A stretch of 64,000 bases of DNA from Winogradskyella ludwigii (lineage in GTDB: Bacteria; Bacteroidota; Bacteroidia; Flavobacteriales; Flavobacteriaceae): NCBI RefSeq assembly GCF_013403985.1, contig NZ_JABFDF010000003.1:434001-498000 (forward strand), in the 5' to 3' direction. A model generated the notes under the pieces. The model saw nothing but the letters and a program-made list of their open reading frames with translations, was not told the DNA's origin and searched no databases. Of the stretch, positions 45,439-56,400 are shown piece by piece (the first letter of the stretch is position 1; every line of letters begins with the position of its first letter). A program made the position numbers and the translations under genes.

Positions 45439-46938
45439 ATGGAAAACATAATTAAACTTAATCAAAAGAATTTAGCAGAAATTGCAAAACAAATACCTTG
45501 TCCTACTTACGATAGAAGTCAACTAAAAACAGGTATTGTACATGTGGGTATTGGCGGATTTCATAGAGCACATGAAGCCTTTTACACCGATGAATTATTA
45601 CATGATGAATCTATTAAAGATTGGGGAATCTGTGGTGTGGCTTTATTAGATTTTGACACTAAAATATATAACACCTTAAAAGAACAAGACGGCTTATACA
45701 CGTTAATTATAAAAGAACTCGATGGCACGCTTACCAAACGCGTTATTGGAGCAATAACAGAATGCTTATTTGCTCCTGAAGATCCTATTAAAGTGATTGA
45801 AAAAATGGCGAGTCCAGAGGTTAAAATCATCACCTTAACCATCACAGAAGGCGGTTATAACTATAATGAAGCAACCAAAGAATTCGATTTTAGCAATCCA
45901 TTAATTCAGCACGATTTAGAACACCCGAAAGCACCTAAAACTATTTTCGGTTATTTAACCCAAGCTTTAAAACTGAGAAAAGAACGCAGTTTAAAAGGTT
46001 GCACCATTCAATCTTGCGATAACATTCAAGGTAATGGACACATGACCAAAAGAATGTTACTTAGCTATGTAAAAACGGCTGAACCTGAATTATTAGCTTG
46101 GATAGAAACGAACGTCTCATTTCCAAATGCTATGGTGGATAGAATTACACCTGCAACATCTCCATTAGACATCGAAAAATTAAAAGAAACTTCTGGGATT
46201 GATGATGCCTGGCCAGTCGTTTGCGAACCGTTTAAACAATGGGTTATTGAAGACGATTTTATAGCAGGACGTCCAGCTTGGGAAACCGTTGGTGCACAAT
46301 TTGTAGATGATGTTGTGCCTTACGAAAAAATGAAATTAAGCTTACTAAACGCAGGACATTCTGTATTGGGAATTCTTGGGGCATTATATGGCTATTCAAC
46401 CATAGATGAAGCTGTAGGGAATGCAGATATCAGTTCGTTTTTAAGAATATATATGGGCAACGAAGTCACACCAACACTAGGTGATTTAGAAGGCGTAAAC
46501 TTAAAAAATTATAAATTCTCATTAATACAACGGTTTGGAAATACCTATATAAAAGATCAAATTGATCGTATTTGCTCACAGAGTTCTGCTAAAATTCCCA
46601 TATTTATTTTACCAACCATCAACACACAATTAGAGACAAAGGGATCTATTGATCATGCCGCTTTTATAATCGCTGCGTTTGCCATTTATAGTGTTGGCGA
46701 AAATGAATTTGGAACACAACTCATCATTAAAGATGCTATGGAAAGTGTTTTAAATGAAAAAGCCATCGCAGCCAGAACCAATCCTGAAGCCTTTTTAGAA
46801 ATAGAAGCCATATTTGGATCTCTTAAAGACAACAAAACGTTTGTAAAATCGTATTTCAACGCCTATCAAAACATTGTTCAAAACGGTATTGAAAAATCAG
46901 TGAAGGATATTAACAGTAATGTTTTAAACGAAATTTAG
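45439..46938 (+). CDS. Mannitol/polyol 2-dehydrogenase (long-chain family)
   Basis: 499 residues. The N-terminal Rossmann segment reads H-V-G-I-G-G-F-H-R-A-H, and the C-terminal domain carries the family's catalytic K-x-x-x-x-N-x-x-H motif as K-L-S-L-L-N-A-G-H (about 297-305). Such enzymes oxidise mannitol to fructose (or related polyols/uronates) with NAD. The size matches mannitol 2-dehydrogenase. The next gene, a PfkB kinase, starts right after the stop codon, so the pathway mannitol, fructose, fructose 6-phosphate is the simplest reading. Arabitol or another polyol cannot be excluded. Confidence 0.88.
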   Translation: MENIIKLNQKNLAEIAKQIPCPTYDRSQLKTGIVHVGIGGFHRAHEAFYTDELLHDESIKDWGICGVALLDFDTKIYNTLKEQDGLYTLIIKELDGTLTKRVIGAITECLFAPEDPIKVIEKMASPEVKIITLTITEGGYNYNEATKEFDFSNPLIQHDLEHPKAPKTIFGYLTQALKLRKERSLKGCTIQSCDNIQGNGHMTKRMLLSYVKTAEPELLAWIETNVSFPNAMVDRITPATSPLDIEKLKETSGIDDAWPVVCEPFKQWVIEDDFIAGRPAWETVGAQFVDDVVPYEKMKLSLLNAGHSVLGILGALYGYSTIDEAVGNADISSFLRIYMGNEVTPTLGDLEGVNLKNYKFSLIQRFGNTYIKDQIDRICSQSSAKIPIFILPTINTQLETKGSIDHAAFIIAAFAIYSVGENEFGTQLIIKDAMESVLNEKAIAARTNPEAFLEIEAIFGSLKDNKTFVKSYFNAYQNIVQNGIEKSVKDINSNVLNEI

Positions 46939-47823
46939 ATGAAAAATATAGTTTGTTTTGGTGAGGTGCTATGGGACGTATTCCCAACGCATAAAAAAAT
47001 AGGAGGAGCACCGCTAAATGTTGCTTTACGATTGCAATCCTTAGGCAACAACGTTTCTATGATTACGAGCATAGGTGCAGACAAAAAAGGTGAAAAAATT
47101 AAGACATTCATACAAGAACATGGTGTAAATATAAATAACCTACAAATTGACGAGATCCTAAAAACAGGTAAAGTAAAAGTCATGTTGAATGAAAAAGGAT
47201 CGGCTTCTTATAATATTATGTATCCAAGAGCATGGGATAATATTCAGCTCACAGCAGATGCTAAGATAGCAACAGAAATGGCAGATGCCTTTGTGTTTGG
47301 AAGTTTAATAGCAAGAGACGATGTATCAAGACATACATTACATGAACTCTTAAAATTAGCGAAATATAAGATTTTCGATGTCAACCTAAGAGCACCATAT
47401 TATACCATCGACGTTTTAAATCATTTAATGAATGAAGCCGATTTTATTAAATTCAACGACGACGAAATCTTTGAAATCGGAGAAAAGCTAAACTCTAAAA
47501 CACATTCTTTAGAGCAAAATATGCAATTCATCGCAAAACAGACCAATACCAAAACCATTTGTGTGACCAAAGGACGTCATGGCGCTATTTTATACTACAA
47601 CGATATGTTTTATTACAATAGTGGTTACCATATTGATGTGGTAGATACGGTTGGTGCTGGTGATTCTTTTTTAGCATCTTTAATTAATAAATTGATTAAT
47701 AATGGAAATCCTCAAGAGGCTTTAAATTTTGCCTGTGCTATTGGAGCACTTGTCGCAGGAAGTGAAGGAGCCAATCCTGAAATAAAAACAGAAGACATTT
47801 ATCAGTTTATAGCACCGATTTAA
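46939..47823 (+). CDS. PfkB-family carbohydrate kinase, probably fructokinase
   Basis: 294 residues. The N-terminal F-G-E-V-L-W-D-V-F-P and G-G-A-P-L-N-V-A motifs and the C-terminal D-T-V-G-A-G-D-S-F (PfkB signature 2 with catalytic Asp) are those of bacterial fructokinases. It begins directly after the dehydrogenase stop (no spacer), so translation is coupled. It would phosphorylate the ketose made by the dehydrogenase and so commit it to glycolysis. The operon ends at a terminator at 47887-47922. Confidence 0.9.
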   Translation: MKNIVCFGEVLWDVFPTHKKIGGAPLNVALRLQSLGNNVSMITSIGADKKGEKIKTFIQEHGVNINNLQIDEILKTGKVKVMLNEKGSASYNIMYPRAWDNIQLTADAKIATEMADAFVFGSLIARDDVSRHTLHELLKLAKYKIFDVNLRAPYYTIDVLNHLMNEADFIKFNDDEIFEIGEKLNSKTHSLEQNMQFIAKQTNTKTICVTKGRHGAILYYNDMFYYNSGYHIDVVDTVGAGDSFLASLINKLINNGNPQEALNFACAIGALVAGSEGANPEIKTEDIYQFIAPI

Positions 47824-47886
47824 TAAGTTATTCTATATAAGGATGACGCGTTCTCAATTAGAGTAAACAAAATTGAGAACAATAAA

Positions 47887-47922
47887 AAAAAGCCAGATAA
47901 ATAATAATTCATCTGGCTTTTT
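47887..47922. terminator. Bidirectional terminator after the polyol operon
   Basis: AAAAAGCCAGAT and ATCTGGCTTTTT form a perfect 12-bp stem around a 12-nt loop, with A-run and T-run ends. It can also end the convergent T9SS-cargo gene. Confidence 0.9.
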
Positions 47923-47947
47923 AAATTCAATAAATATAAAGATACGG

Positions 47948-49957
47948 TTACTTAGATATCACGCGTTTTACAATAGTACCTTCACTAGTGATAAAGCGTA
48001 TAAATAAGATCTTATTATTTTGAGATACAGTAGATAAATCAAGACTAATAACAGAATCATCATCATCTTTACTAATCGTATGCGTTAAACGTTTTAATAA
48101 ACGTCCACTAATGTCAACGATTTCAATAGTCGCATTCGCATCTAGAGTAGTGCTGTATTTTAAATGTAACGTCCCATTAAATGGAACAGGATAAGCTTCG
48201 AGATTAAAACTATGTCTATAAAAAGGACCTGATGAAGCAGAGCCATCGCAAGCATCTCCTAAACCATTACCATCAGAATCCGTCTGATCGGGATTATAGG
48301 CATATATACAGTTATCTACGCAATCTGCAACACCATCTTGATCCGTATCGGCAAAGCCTTCATCTATAACACCATCTCCATTGTTATCAATACCATCACA
48401 AATTTCTTCTATTTCTGGTTCATCACAAACATCACCAATTCCGTTACCATCTAAATCGGCTTGATCTGCATTAGCAACTTCTGGACAGTTATCAATACAA
48501 TCTGCAACACCATCTCCATCAGTATCTGCAAAGCCTTCATCGATAACACCGTCTCCGTTATTATCAATACCATCGCAAATTTCTTCTATTTCAGGTTCAT
48601 CACAAACATCACCAATGCCGTTACCATCTAAATCAGCTTGATCGGCATTAGCTACTTCTGGACAGTTATCTATACAATCTGCAACACCATCTCCATCAGT
48701 ATCGGCAAAGCCTTCATCGATAACACCGTCTCCGTTATTATCAATACCATCACAAATTTCTTCTATTTCTGGTTCGTCGCAAACATCACCAATGCCATTA
48801 CCATCTAAATCGGCTTGATCTGCATTAGCAACTTCTGGACAGTTATCAATACAATCTGCAACACCATCTCCATCACTATCGGCAAAGCCTTCATCGATAA
48901 TACCGTCTCCATTGTTATCAATACCATCGCAAATTTCTTCAGAAGTTGTTGGAGGAAAACCTACAGTTGTATCAAATAAATAAGGATGAACTTCTCCTGA
49001 ATTCTGCTCAAAGGCTTCAACTATAATTTGCCCATCAATATTAAAATTACTTCGATTATTAAAACGAGCATTGGGCGCGTAAATAGTGCCATAAATTTGT
49101 GCTCCTCCAGTATAATTAAGAGTCGAACTTACATCTGCAAAATTGTATAAAATATAAGGTGCATAACTTAAAGGACCTCCTACAATATTAGGCCAACTGT
49201 GTAATGTCACCACATCGGGATCTGCGCTAACAGTAGTAATATTAACAATAAATGGAGTCATTTCTGATGGCACTAAACCATTAAACTTAATCTCACTAAA
49301 GCTATTAAATTCTGCAACGGTTAAATTAATAACGTTGGTAGCATTCGGAATTAAATCAACCCATAATTTACCTTGACTAAATTCATTTAAGTTCCAAGAG
49401 ACATTGGTATTTTGTGTATTTAAATAATCTGAAACAGCTATAAACTCATTAAACGCAGCTGTAAAATCTATTTGAGGATCTGCAGCAATAGAGGTATAGG
49501 CCTGTGGCGTAGAAAGTGCGATACTTGGTGTACTATCAAAAGAACCTCCTAATGCTGTAATTCGGGTATTAGCAATCACATTGTTTTGGTCCACTTCAAA
49601 AATAGTACTCGTAGACAAATCACCGATCTTAATATAGTTGTTTTCTAAAACTTGTAGCCGACCAGAGACATAATTAACTTTACCGTTCACCACCAACGCA
49701 GTGGGTTGTGCATCTCCGTTATAATACGTGTTTCCGCCAAAGATATTCAGCGTGCCATCGAGAGTTAAATCACCTCCAATAGCCCAAGAACCTTCAGATT
49801 CTGTTTTGATGGCTATAGCATTACCAGAAGTAAAAACATTAAAATTTGTAGCGGCGGCTGTAGGATTTACAGCATCAGATTGTGCGTTTAGATGACTGCT
49901 AACATTGAAAAATGAATAGCAAACAACGAAACTAAATAGTAGTTTTTTAATTTCCAT
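47948..49957 (-). CDS. T9SS-exported choice-of-anchor A protein with MopE/thrombospondin-3 repeats
   Basis: 669 residues. Signal peptide ending L-N-A-Q; a choice-of-anchor-A-type domain (about 30-325; [12 protein letters not shown] near the start and a [11 protein letters not shown] segment near its end); four repeats of 59 residues from residue 340, each joining a MopE-type [10 protein letters not shown] motif to calcium-binding thrombospondin-3-type D-x-D-x-D-G-x-x-D loops with paired cysteines; and a C-terminal type A T9SS sorting domain (about 590-669; Y-P-V-P-F-N-G ... final V-I-S-K). It is therefore predicted to be exported and attached to the cell surface as an adhesin-like, calcium-stabilised stalk protein. 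Confidence 0.88.
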   Translation of the reverse strand: MEIKKLLFSFVVCYSFFNVSSHLNAQSDAVNPTAAATNFNVFTSGNAIAIKTESEGSWAIGGDLTLDGTLNIFGGNTYYNGDAQPTALVVNGKVNYVSGRLQVLENNYIKIGDLSTSTIFEVDQNNVIANTRITALGGSFDSTPSIALSTPQAYTSIAADPQIDFTAAFNEFIAVSDYLNTQNTNVSWNLNEFSQGKLWVDLIPNATNVINLTVAEFNSFSEIKFNGLVPSEMTPFIVNITTVSADPDVVTLHSWPNIVGGPLSYAPYILYNFADVSSTLNYTGGAQIYGTIYAPNARFNNRSNFNIDGQIIVEAFEQNSGEVHPYLFDTTVGFPPTTSEEICDGIDNNGDGIIDEGFADSDGDGVADCIDNCPEVANADQADLDGNGIGDVCDEPEIEEICDGIDNNGDGVIDEGFADTDGDGVADCIDNCPEVANADQADLDGNGIGDVCDEPEIEEICDGIDNNGDGVIDEGFADTDGDGVADCIDNCPEVANADQADLDGNGIGDVCDEPEIEEICDGIDNNGDGVIDEGFADTDQDGVADCVDNCIYAYNPDQTDSDGNGLGDACDGSASSGPFYRHSFNLEAYPVPFNGTLHLKYSTTLDANATIEIVDISGRLLKRLTHTISKDDDDSVISLDLSTVSQNNKILFIRFITSEGTIVKRVISK
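48239..48940 (-). repeat. Four in-frame 177-bp coding repeats
   Basis: Units begin at 48940, 48763, 48586 and 48409 (minus strand), each 177 bp (59 codons). The middle copies are nearly identical, with scattered silent changes; the last diverges after its cysteine pair. They encode the MopE/thrombospondin-3 repeats. Confidence 0.92.
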
Positions 49958-50147
49958 AAAATGTATTTGTAGGTTAAGTATAACAAAAATAACATTTTAA
50001 GCGTTAATTATGTGTCGTTCATCGAATAGTGGAGGATAATTTTAAAAAATAGAACAAATAAATGGCTTGATTTAAGTATAATGTCTGATTATATCTCGAA
50101 TTTGAAAAATCTAGAAAGATCGCTTGTACACAAACATCTATAAGACA

Positions 50148-51014
50148 TTAAGGTTTAGTCTTTTCTGATTTTTTAAACTTATAAATCACCCCAAAGTTAA
50201 GTCCGAAGGAAGAATAAGGGACTTTAACGGCTAATTCTTTGGAAGGATCTGTATTATCACTCGACAACTCATCAACATAAGTCGTCGTTTTATAAGTTCC
50301 GGCAGGTAAATTATCTAACGTATAGAGCCCTTGTACGGCAACCGTACCATCAGGTAAAACAACATTGGTATTAAACGCTGTAATTTCAGAATCTTTTCGC
50401 TTCAAACTAATACCATAATACTCGGCTTCGGCAAACACACTAAAGTGATCGTTTAAAGGATACTCGTAACCAATAGCAGCGACAAAACCTAAAGGAAATT
50501 GGCCGTGATAATCTTCAACATAGTTCGTCTCAGAATACGAGCCAAGTGGCACACCTATGGCATCAGCTTCTGCTTGAGAAAACGTAGATTTCTGATGCAC
50601 AACAGCTTCAGTCTTACCTCCCAATTTAACAAGCGCACCAATACGACCATAAACATTAGGATTAAAGCGATAAACTAAAGACGCTGCAGCTCCAAAAGCA
50701 CGTGCTCTAGCAACAGCATCCACATCATATCCTGTAAGATGAACTTTAGAAACCGTCTGATCAGAACCGTGCAGATATCCCAAACTCAAATCAACTCCAA
50801 AATGCGCATTAAAAAAATACGTTCCGCGTAATTGAGCATTTAAACCTTCGCCATAACTACCATAGGCATTTTCTGCACCACCAGAGTTCTGAATTTCTCC
50901 AGTCTTCATTCCTGCACTACCAATGGCATAACCACCGCTTGCCGAAACTTGAAATTGTGCATAAGCTATGCTGCTTAGCAATAATGCTATACATACAATA
51001 AGAATCTGTTTCAT
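50148..51014 (-). CDS. Outer-membrane beta-barrel protein
   Basis: 288 residues. Signal peptide ending A-Y-A-Q; mature part starts Q-V-S-A-S-G-G-Y-A-I-G-S and shows about eight amphipathic strands with long loops (V-P-L-G-S-Y-S-E, Y-T-L-D-N-L-P-A-G-T), closing on L-N-F-G-V-I-Y-K-F-K, the usual OmpA/OmpX-like end apart from a lysine-rich tail. An outer-membrane protein of unknown function. It lies 190 bp from the T9SS cargo gene, with its own upstream region shared with the GAF kinase. Confidence 0.75.
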   Translation of the reverse strand: MKQILIVCIALLLSSIAYAQFQVSASGGYAIGSAGMKTGEIQNSGGAENAYGSYGEGLNAQLRGTYFFNAHFGVDLSLGYLHGSDQTVSKVHLTGYDVDAVARARAFGAAASLVYRFNPNVYGRIGALVKLGGKTEAVVHQKSTFSQAEADAIGVPLGSYSETNYVEDYHGQFPLGFVAAIGYEYPLNDHFSVFAEAEYYGISLKRKDSEITAFNTNVVLPDGTVAVQGLYTLDNLPAGTYKTTTYVDELSSDNTDPSKELAVKVPYSSFGLNFGVIYKFKKSEKTKP

Positions 51015-51163
51015 AAGATAAAAATTAAGAAGTCAAAAATTAACCATCCTAAAGATACGATTTCTTAAGGGGGTTTAACGTTAAGTTTTTCATAATTATG
51101 AAACGAAATTTAGATAAAAGCGATGCCAACAAAACCTAAAAAAATAACGTGTTTACAACATCT

Positions 51164-51171
51164 TATTTTTG
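51164..51171 (+). promoter_or_regulatory. -7 promoter element of the GAF histidine kinase
   Basis: TATTTTTG matches TAnnTTTG exactly, about 67 bp before the ATG. A -33 TTG is not obvious. Confidence 0.4.
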
Positions 51172-51237
51172 TAATACCAATGAAAATAGTATATTCGAAA
51201 AAGGAAAGAGACTCCTCCTTAAATACCAATAAGTCAG

Positions 51238-52545
51238 ATGAAAACCGAAAACCAAACGAATACAGAAAATAGTCTGAAACAACTAGAAAAAGACAGAATC
51301 ATTGAAAGACAACTTCGCTTTCAAGACTTATTAATTAATATTTCTACAACCTATATCAATTCAGATTTATCAGACATCGATAAATTAATTAATACATCCT
51401 TAAAACAAATTGGGGAGTTTGTAGAAGCAGACCGTAGTTATGTTTTCTCTTACGATTTCGAAAAAAATGAAACCTCAAACACCTACGAATGGTGCTCTAA
51501 AGGTATTGATCCCGAAATAGAGAATTTACAAAATATTCCTATAGAATATATCACACAATGGACAGATGCACACAAAAAAGGAGAAGCCTTTTATGTTGAA
51601 GACGTCAGCCTCTTGCCTAAGGATGGTGAATTAGGACTACGTGCCGTTCTAGAACCGCAAGGCATTAAAAGTTTGATTACCATACCTAAAATTAAAAACA
51701 ATGAATTAATTGGATTTATTGGTTTTGATTCGGTAAAAAAAATCAATAAATATAACGACAATGAAAAAGATATTCTTTTCGTTTATGCAAACATGCTAGT
51801 CAATGTTATACAGAGAAAAGAAAACGAAGTACAAATAAAAGCACAAGAAAAAAAGAAAGAAGAATTATTAAAAAACTTATCACTTCAAAACAAAGAATTA
51901 AACGAATATGCCCATGTAGTGTCTCATGATTTAAAAGCACCACTTATAAATATACATACACTAATAGGTTGGTTCATAGACGATAACAAAGAAGCACTAG
52001 GAAAAGAGCTTTTAGCTCCATTAAACAATGCATTGCTTAATGTCGAAAAAATGGATAATCTTATTAAAGGGATTTTAGATTATTCAACAATCGATAAATT
52101 AGAAGCGCAAGACTCACTTATCAATTTCAATTCTATTATTGAAGAACTACTTAAAACACTATTAATTCCAAGCAACATAACCATCAGCATTCAAGATAAT
52201 TTGCCTAACATCTATGGTAACGCATGGAAATTCAAACAGGTTTTTCAAAACTTAATTCAAAATGCCATTAAGTATTCGGATAAAGAAAATGGCAAAATAG
52301 AAATCGGATTCACGGAAAGCAAAGATCATTTCCAGTTCTTTGTCAAAGACAATGGCATCGGCATTAACAAAAATTACTTCGATAAAATATTTAAAGTCTT
52401 TACCAGATTAGAAAGCACAGGCACGTCTTCAGGTATTGGACTCTCCATTGTAAAAAAAATAATCACGTATTATAAGGGTGAGATTTGGCTAGAAAGCGAA
52501 GAGGGGAGTGGTACTACATTTTATTTTACACTTTCAAAATCCTAA
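51238..52545 (+). CDS. GAF-domain sensor histidine kinase
   Basis: 435 residues without membrane segments, hence cytoplasmic. A GAF domain (about 28-195) is followed by a coiled-coil linker (195-225), a HisKA dimerisation domain with phospho-acceptor in V-V-S-H-D-L-K-A-P, and HATPase_c (about 320-433) with N box Q-N-A-I-K-Y-S, D-N-G-I-G and G-S-G-T-T-F. GAF domains bind small molecules or chromophores; no chromophore cysteine is evident. There is no response regulator beside it, so it is an orphan kinase. The start follows an upstream -7 element. Confidence 0.92.
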   Translation: MKTENQTNTENSLKQLEKDRIIERQLRFQDLLINISTTYINSDLSDIDKLINTSLKQIGEFVEADRSYVFSYDFEKNETSNTYEWCSKGIDPEIENLQNIPIEYITQWTDAHKKGEAFYVEDVSLLPKDGELGLRAVLEPQGIKSLITIPKIKNNELIGFIGFDSVKKINKYNDNEKDILFVYANMLVNVIQRKENEVQIKAQEKKKEELLKNLSLQNKELNEYAHVVSHDLKAPLINIHTLIGWFIDDNKEALGKELLAPLNNALLNVEKMDNLIKGILDYSTIDKLEAQDSLINFNSIIEELLKTLLIPSNITISIQDNLPNIYGNAWKFKQVFQNLIQNAIKYSDKENGKIEIGFTESKDHFQFFVKDNGIGINKNYFDKIFKVFTRLESTGTSSGIGLSIVKKIITYYKGEIWLESEEGSGTTFYFTLSKS

Positions 52546-52826
52546 ACAATTCCTTCACAATTAAACGCAATTGGAAGTACGCTTTAAAGTGGCTAGAAAA
52601 CGAGACTGTTAATTGCAACTAAGTGATATATACCATTATGATGATTCGCACATTTTGACAAACGCAAAAGCAAATCATAACACTCCATCAGTTTAAAGTT
52701 TAGTTACCGCAACCTATAAAGGTTCTATAGAATTTAACCTTACTACCAGACCTAATAAAAAAGGGGCTTAATGAATACCTAAAGCTTCTGAAATTTATAA
52801 CAACAACGAAATAAACAACAGTAACA

Positions 52827-53312
52827 ATGAGAAAAATAGACGCATTATTAGCTGAATATGCCGTAAGCCACCAAACAAAATTAAATATTGCCATACATTA
52901 TGTTTGTGTACCGCTCATCTTTTTTAGTCTAATTGGCTTATTGGCTAGCATTCCTTTACCTGAATCTATCATTGGTGTTTTTCCAAAGGCACTAGCTCCT
53001 TATATTCATTTGGGAACACTTGTTATTTTATTGGGTTTAAGCTATTACTTACGCTTATCAATAGTGTTGTTTTTAGGTATAATCGTATTTTCTGTTCTGG
53101 TTCTTTTTACCATTCACCAAATTGAATTATTACAAATAGCACCACTTTGGATGCTAATGCTCGGAGTGTTTGTAGTCTCTTGGATTGGTCAATTTATTGG
53201 ACATAACCATGAGGGAAAAAAACCGTCGTTTCTAAAAGATTTACAATTCTTAATGATTGGTCCTGCCTGGACAATGAGTCATGTGTTTGATGCTTTTAAA
53301 ATTAAATTTTAA
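52827..53312 (+). CDS. Mpo1-like/DUF962 membrane protein
   Basis: 161 residues with four membrane helices. The N terminus L-L-A-E-Y-A-V-S-H-Q-T-K-L-N-I-A-I-H-Y-V-C-V-P (two conserved histidines) and the late I-G-H-N-H-E-G-K-K-P and G-P-A-W-T motifs identify the DUF962/YGL010w (Mpo1) family. Yeast Mpo1 is an iron-dependent dioxygenase in phytosphingosine degradation; bacterial members may act on 2-hydroxy fatty acids, which Bacteroidetes sphingolipids contain. A role here is an inference from the family. Confidence 0.88.
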   Translation: MRKIDALLAEYAVSHQTKLNIAIHYVCVPLIFFSLIGLLASIPLPESIIGVFPKALAPYIHLGTLVILLGLSYYLRLSIVLFLGIIVFSVLVLFTIHQIELLQIAPLWMLMLGVFVVSWIGQFIGHNHEGKKPSFLKDLQFLMIGPAWTMSHVFDAFKIKF

Positions 53313-53440
53313 CAAGAAATAAGAGGGATGAAGTGCTATACCTTAAGCTTATTTTTTTCATAATAAAATGTTATTTATAAAACAAGATTGATTTTAAGGC
53401 GTTATTATTACAACATCAAAACCTTATCAATCAATCAGCT

Positions 53441-56400
53441 ATGCCTTCAAAACCGCTATTCCTGTTGCTGTGCCTTATCATGTCGTTTGCAAAAGCACAG
53501 AACAATCAAACAAACACAACTTCCGCACCAGAAACCATCACCGAAACTATCAGAGGAACCATCGTAGATAAAACCGATGGCACTCCGTTACCATACGCAT
53601 ATCTAAAAATAGATAAAACAGCGTTGGGAACTGTTACGGAAGGCGACGGTAAATTTCAAATCACCATTCCTAAAAAGTACGATTCTTACACCATCACCAT
53701 AAGCTACTTAGGCTTTGAGGATCTTATACTAAACATTGCCGAATTTAAAGCACTGAACGGCACCACCATAAACATGACGTCCGAATCTGTGTCATTAGAT
53801 GAAGTCCTTGTGGAAGAAACAAAAGAGAAATTGCCTAGCGCAAAGTCTCTACTAAGAAAAGTCATTAAAAACATACCGTCAAATTACTCTACGTCTCCAA
53901 GCTTAATTACAGGCTACTACCGCGAAACCATGACCGAAAATGGCGAATACATTAAATACACCGATGCGGCTTGCGAATATTACGAAGCTCCATATCGTAA
54001 AAAGAAGTACAAATGGAGAGACTACCAAAGCCCATACGATTTCTCTATGAGCAGTGGCACATTTAATTTCGATGCCAATTCACTACACCGCATACATTTT
54101 CACCACCAAACTTTAAAAGAAGAACAGGTAAACGTTATCAATTCCAGATCCAGCAGCAGTTTAAGTAAACGTGAATTTCATGGCAATATTGAAGGTGGTC
54201 CTTTAAGTCTATTCTCCAGAAATAGAGTAAAATACCAACAGAGTTTCCTAGGTAAAAAAGCCACGCGTGATTTCGATTATACCATTTCAGAAGAATTAGA
54301 CGACTCAGGTAATTGGGTCTATGTCTTAGAGTTTCAGACTAAAACCACCAAAGCAGATCTCGATGCGGTGGCCTCTCCAGATCGCAGAAATAGAAAACAA
54401 TGGAACAAGGCGAACAAGCGTAAATTACTAAAGGGCAAAATCTATATTAACCCAGACAACTACGCTGTAATGCGTTATGAGAGTAGCATTCCTAACCAAC
54501 TCAAAGAATATTTCTGCGGTTACAAATACAACCAAGTCAAGCATTTCGATTACAAATTGGACGTACGCTTCAAGAAAAACGGTGAACACTATGTTATAGA
54601 TAACATGCGACACGAGGACGAATTCATCTTTAAAGATAGCATCACCCAAACTACGACCTATTATTCGGCAATTTCCGAATTTAAAACCTCCAAAATCAAC
54701 ACCAATATCGTTAAGAAATTCCCTAGAGAGGACAATTTTGCCAATACCATGTCCAATCACTTATACGAGTTCCCACTAGACTACGATAATAAATTCTGGC
54801 AAAACTACACCCTAAATAATCCCATAGCCACCATCGATACTATCATTAGAAAGGATATGGAATTCGAGAAAACCTTAGAACAACAATTTAGAGACAAACA
54901 CATCCGTAACGATTCCATGCCGCAACCCAAAGCGCCAATCATAACCTCTAGTTTTAAAATTCATGGCGAAACCTATACGGATAATTATGCTTGGCTAAAA
55001 GATACCAAAGCTCCAATAAACAATAAACCCGTCATGGAGTACTTGCGTCAAGAAAATAAATACACCGATAATTACAACATTCCACTAAAAAAAGCACAAC
55101 GGAACATTTTTAAACAATTAGTAAAAACAGTCGAAAAAAACACCAGCTCATTACCTGTCAAAAAAAATGGCTATAGCTATTACAGCAGCTACACGGAAGA
55201 TGATGAATACCCTATCTATTACAGAAAAGGCATCACCAAAGATACCCTTACAGAGGTGTTACTAGACGTTAACGAATTAGCTAAAGAAAAAGACTACTAC
55301 ACTGCAAGTCCTGGTGCCGTTAGTCCTAATAACCAATTCATCATGGTATACGAAAACACCACAGGAACAGATGAATACACCCTGAAAATAAAAGACCTTT
55401 CCAACCATACTTTTTTAACCGATTCTATTAATAGCGTAGGAGGAACGGTTTGGCTAGATAACAATACCTTTCTATACGTTAATGTCGAAAAAGGTACCTA
55501 CAGACAGTCTAAAGTAATGCGCCATAGCATTGGCACAGACTCCAATACCGATACCATCATCTACGAAGAAAAAGACCCTAGTTTTGGCGTTTCCATTCAA
55601 AAATCAAAATCTAAAGATTATATTTTCTTTAACACCTCTAGCAGTACCTCCTCTGAAAATTGGTATTTAAAGACGGACAACCCAACGGGAGACTTTAAAA
55701 TCATAAAACCACGTGAAAAAGGACACTTATATGGTGTGGAGCATCATAAAGACCTGTTTTATATCATCACCAATAAAAACGCCCTCAACTATAAAATAGC
55801 GACAGTACCTGTGAATGCTATTGAAACCAGAACATGGACTGATATCATTCCACATCAAAAAGGCGTATTAATTCAAAATTTGCAGGTATTCGATAACTAT
55901 CTCGTGATTAATGAAAAAGAAAACGCACAGCCTCGTCTTAAAATCATCGACCAAACCACTAAAGAAAGTCATTTTATTAAACTGAAAGAGGACTTTTACA
56001 ATATCGGTATCGGTTACAATCCAGAGTTTGCTACAGACAGTTTACAGTTCAGTTACAGTTCTTTCGAGACACCATCTACCACGTACAAGTACAACATGGC
56101 AACTAAAAAGAAACGGCTAGTAAAACAACACAGTAAACCCATTACGCATCCGTTCTATAAATATGTGGTAGAACGCAAATGGGTGACTGCAAAAGACGGA
56201 CAACTAATTCCGCTAACCCTCATTAGTCACAAATGGCGTTCTAAAAGAAAAAGCGATAACCACAAAGTCTACCTAACGTCCTACGGATCTTACGGTTCTG
56301 GCCAAGGCATACCTGGCGGCGTAACAGCACACATGCTGGTAAATTCAGGCTACGTCTATGCTATTGCACATATTAGAGGTGGGGACGATATGGGGAAAGA

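Noticed and set aside
48239-48940. Regular repeats that could suggest a CRISPR array
   Set aside because: The period is 177 bp, repeats are contiguous and in frame, and they encode a conserved protein motif; there are no spacers or cas genes.
52546-52826. Gap between the GAF kinase and the Mpo1-like gene as a gene relic or small RNA
   Set aside because: 281 bp with no coherent frame, hairpin or promoter pair that I can support.
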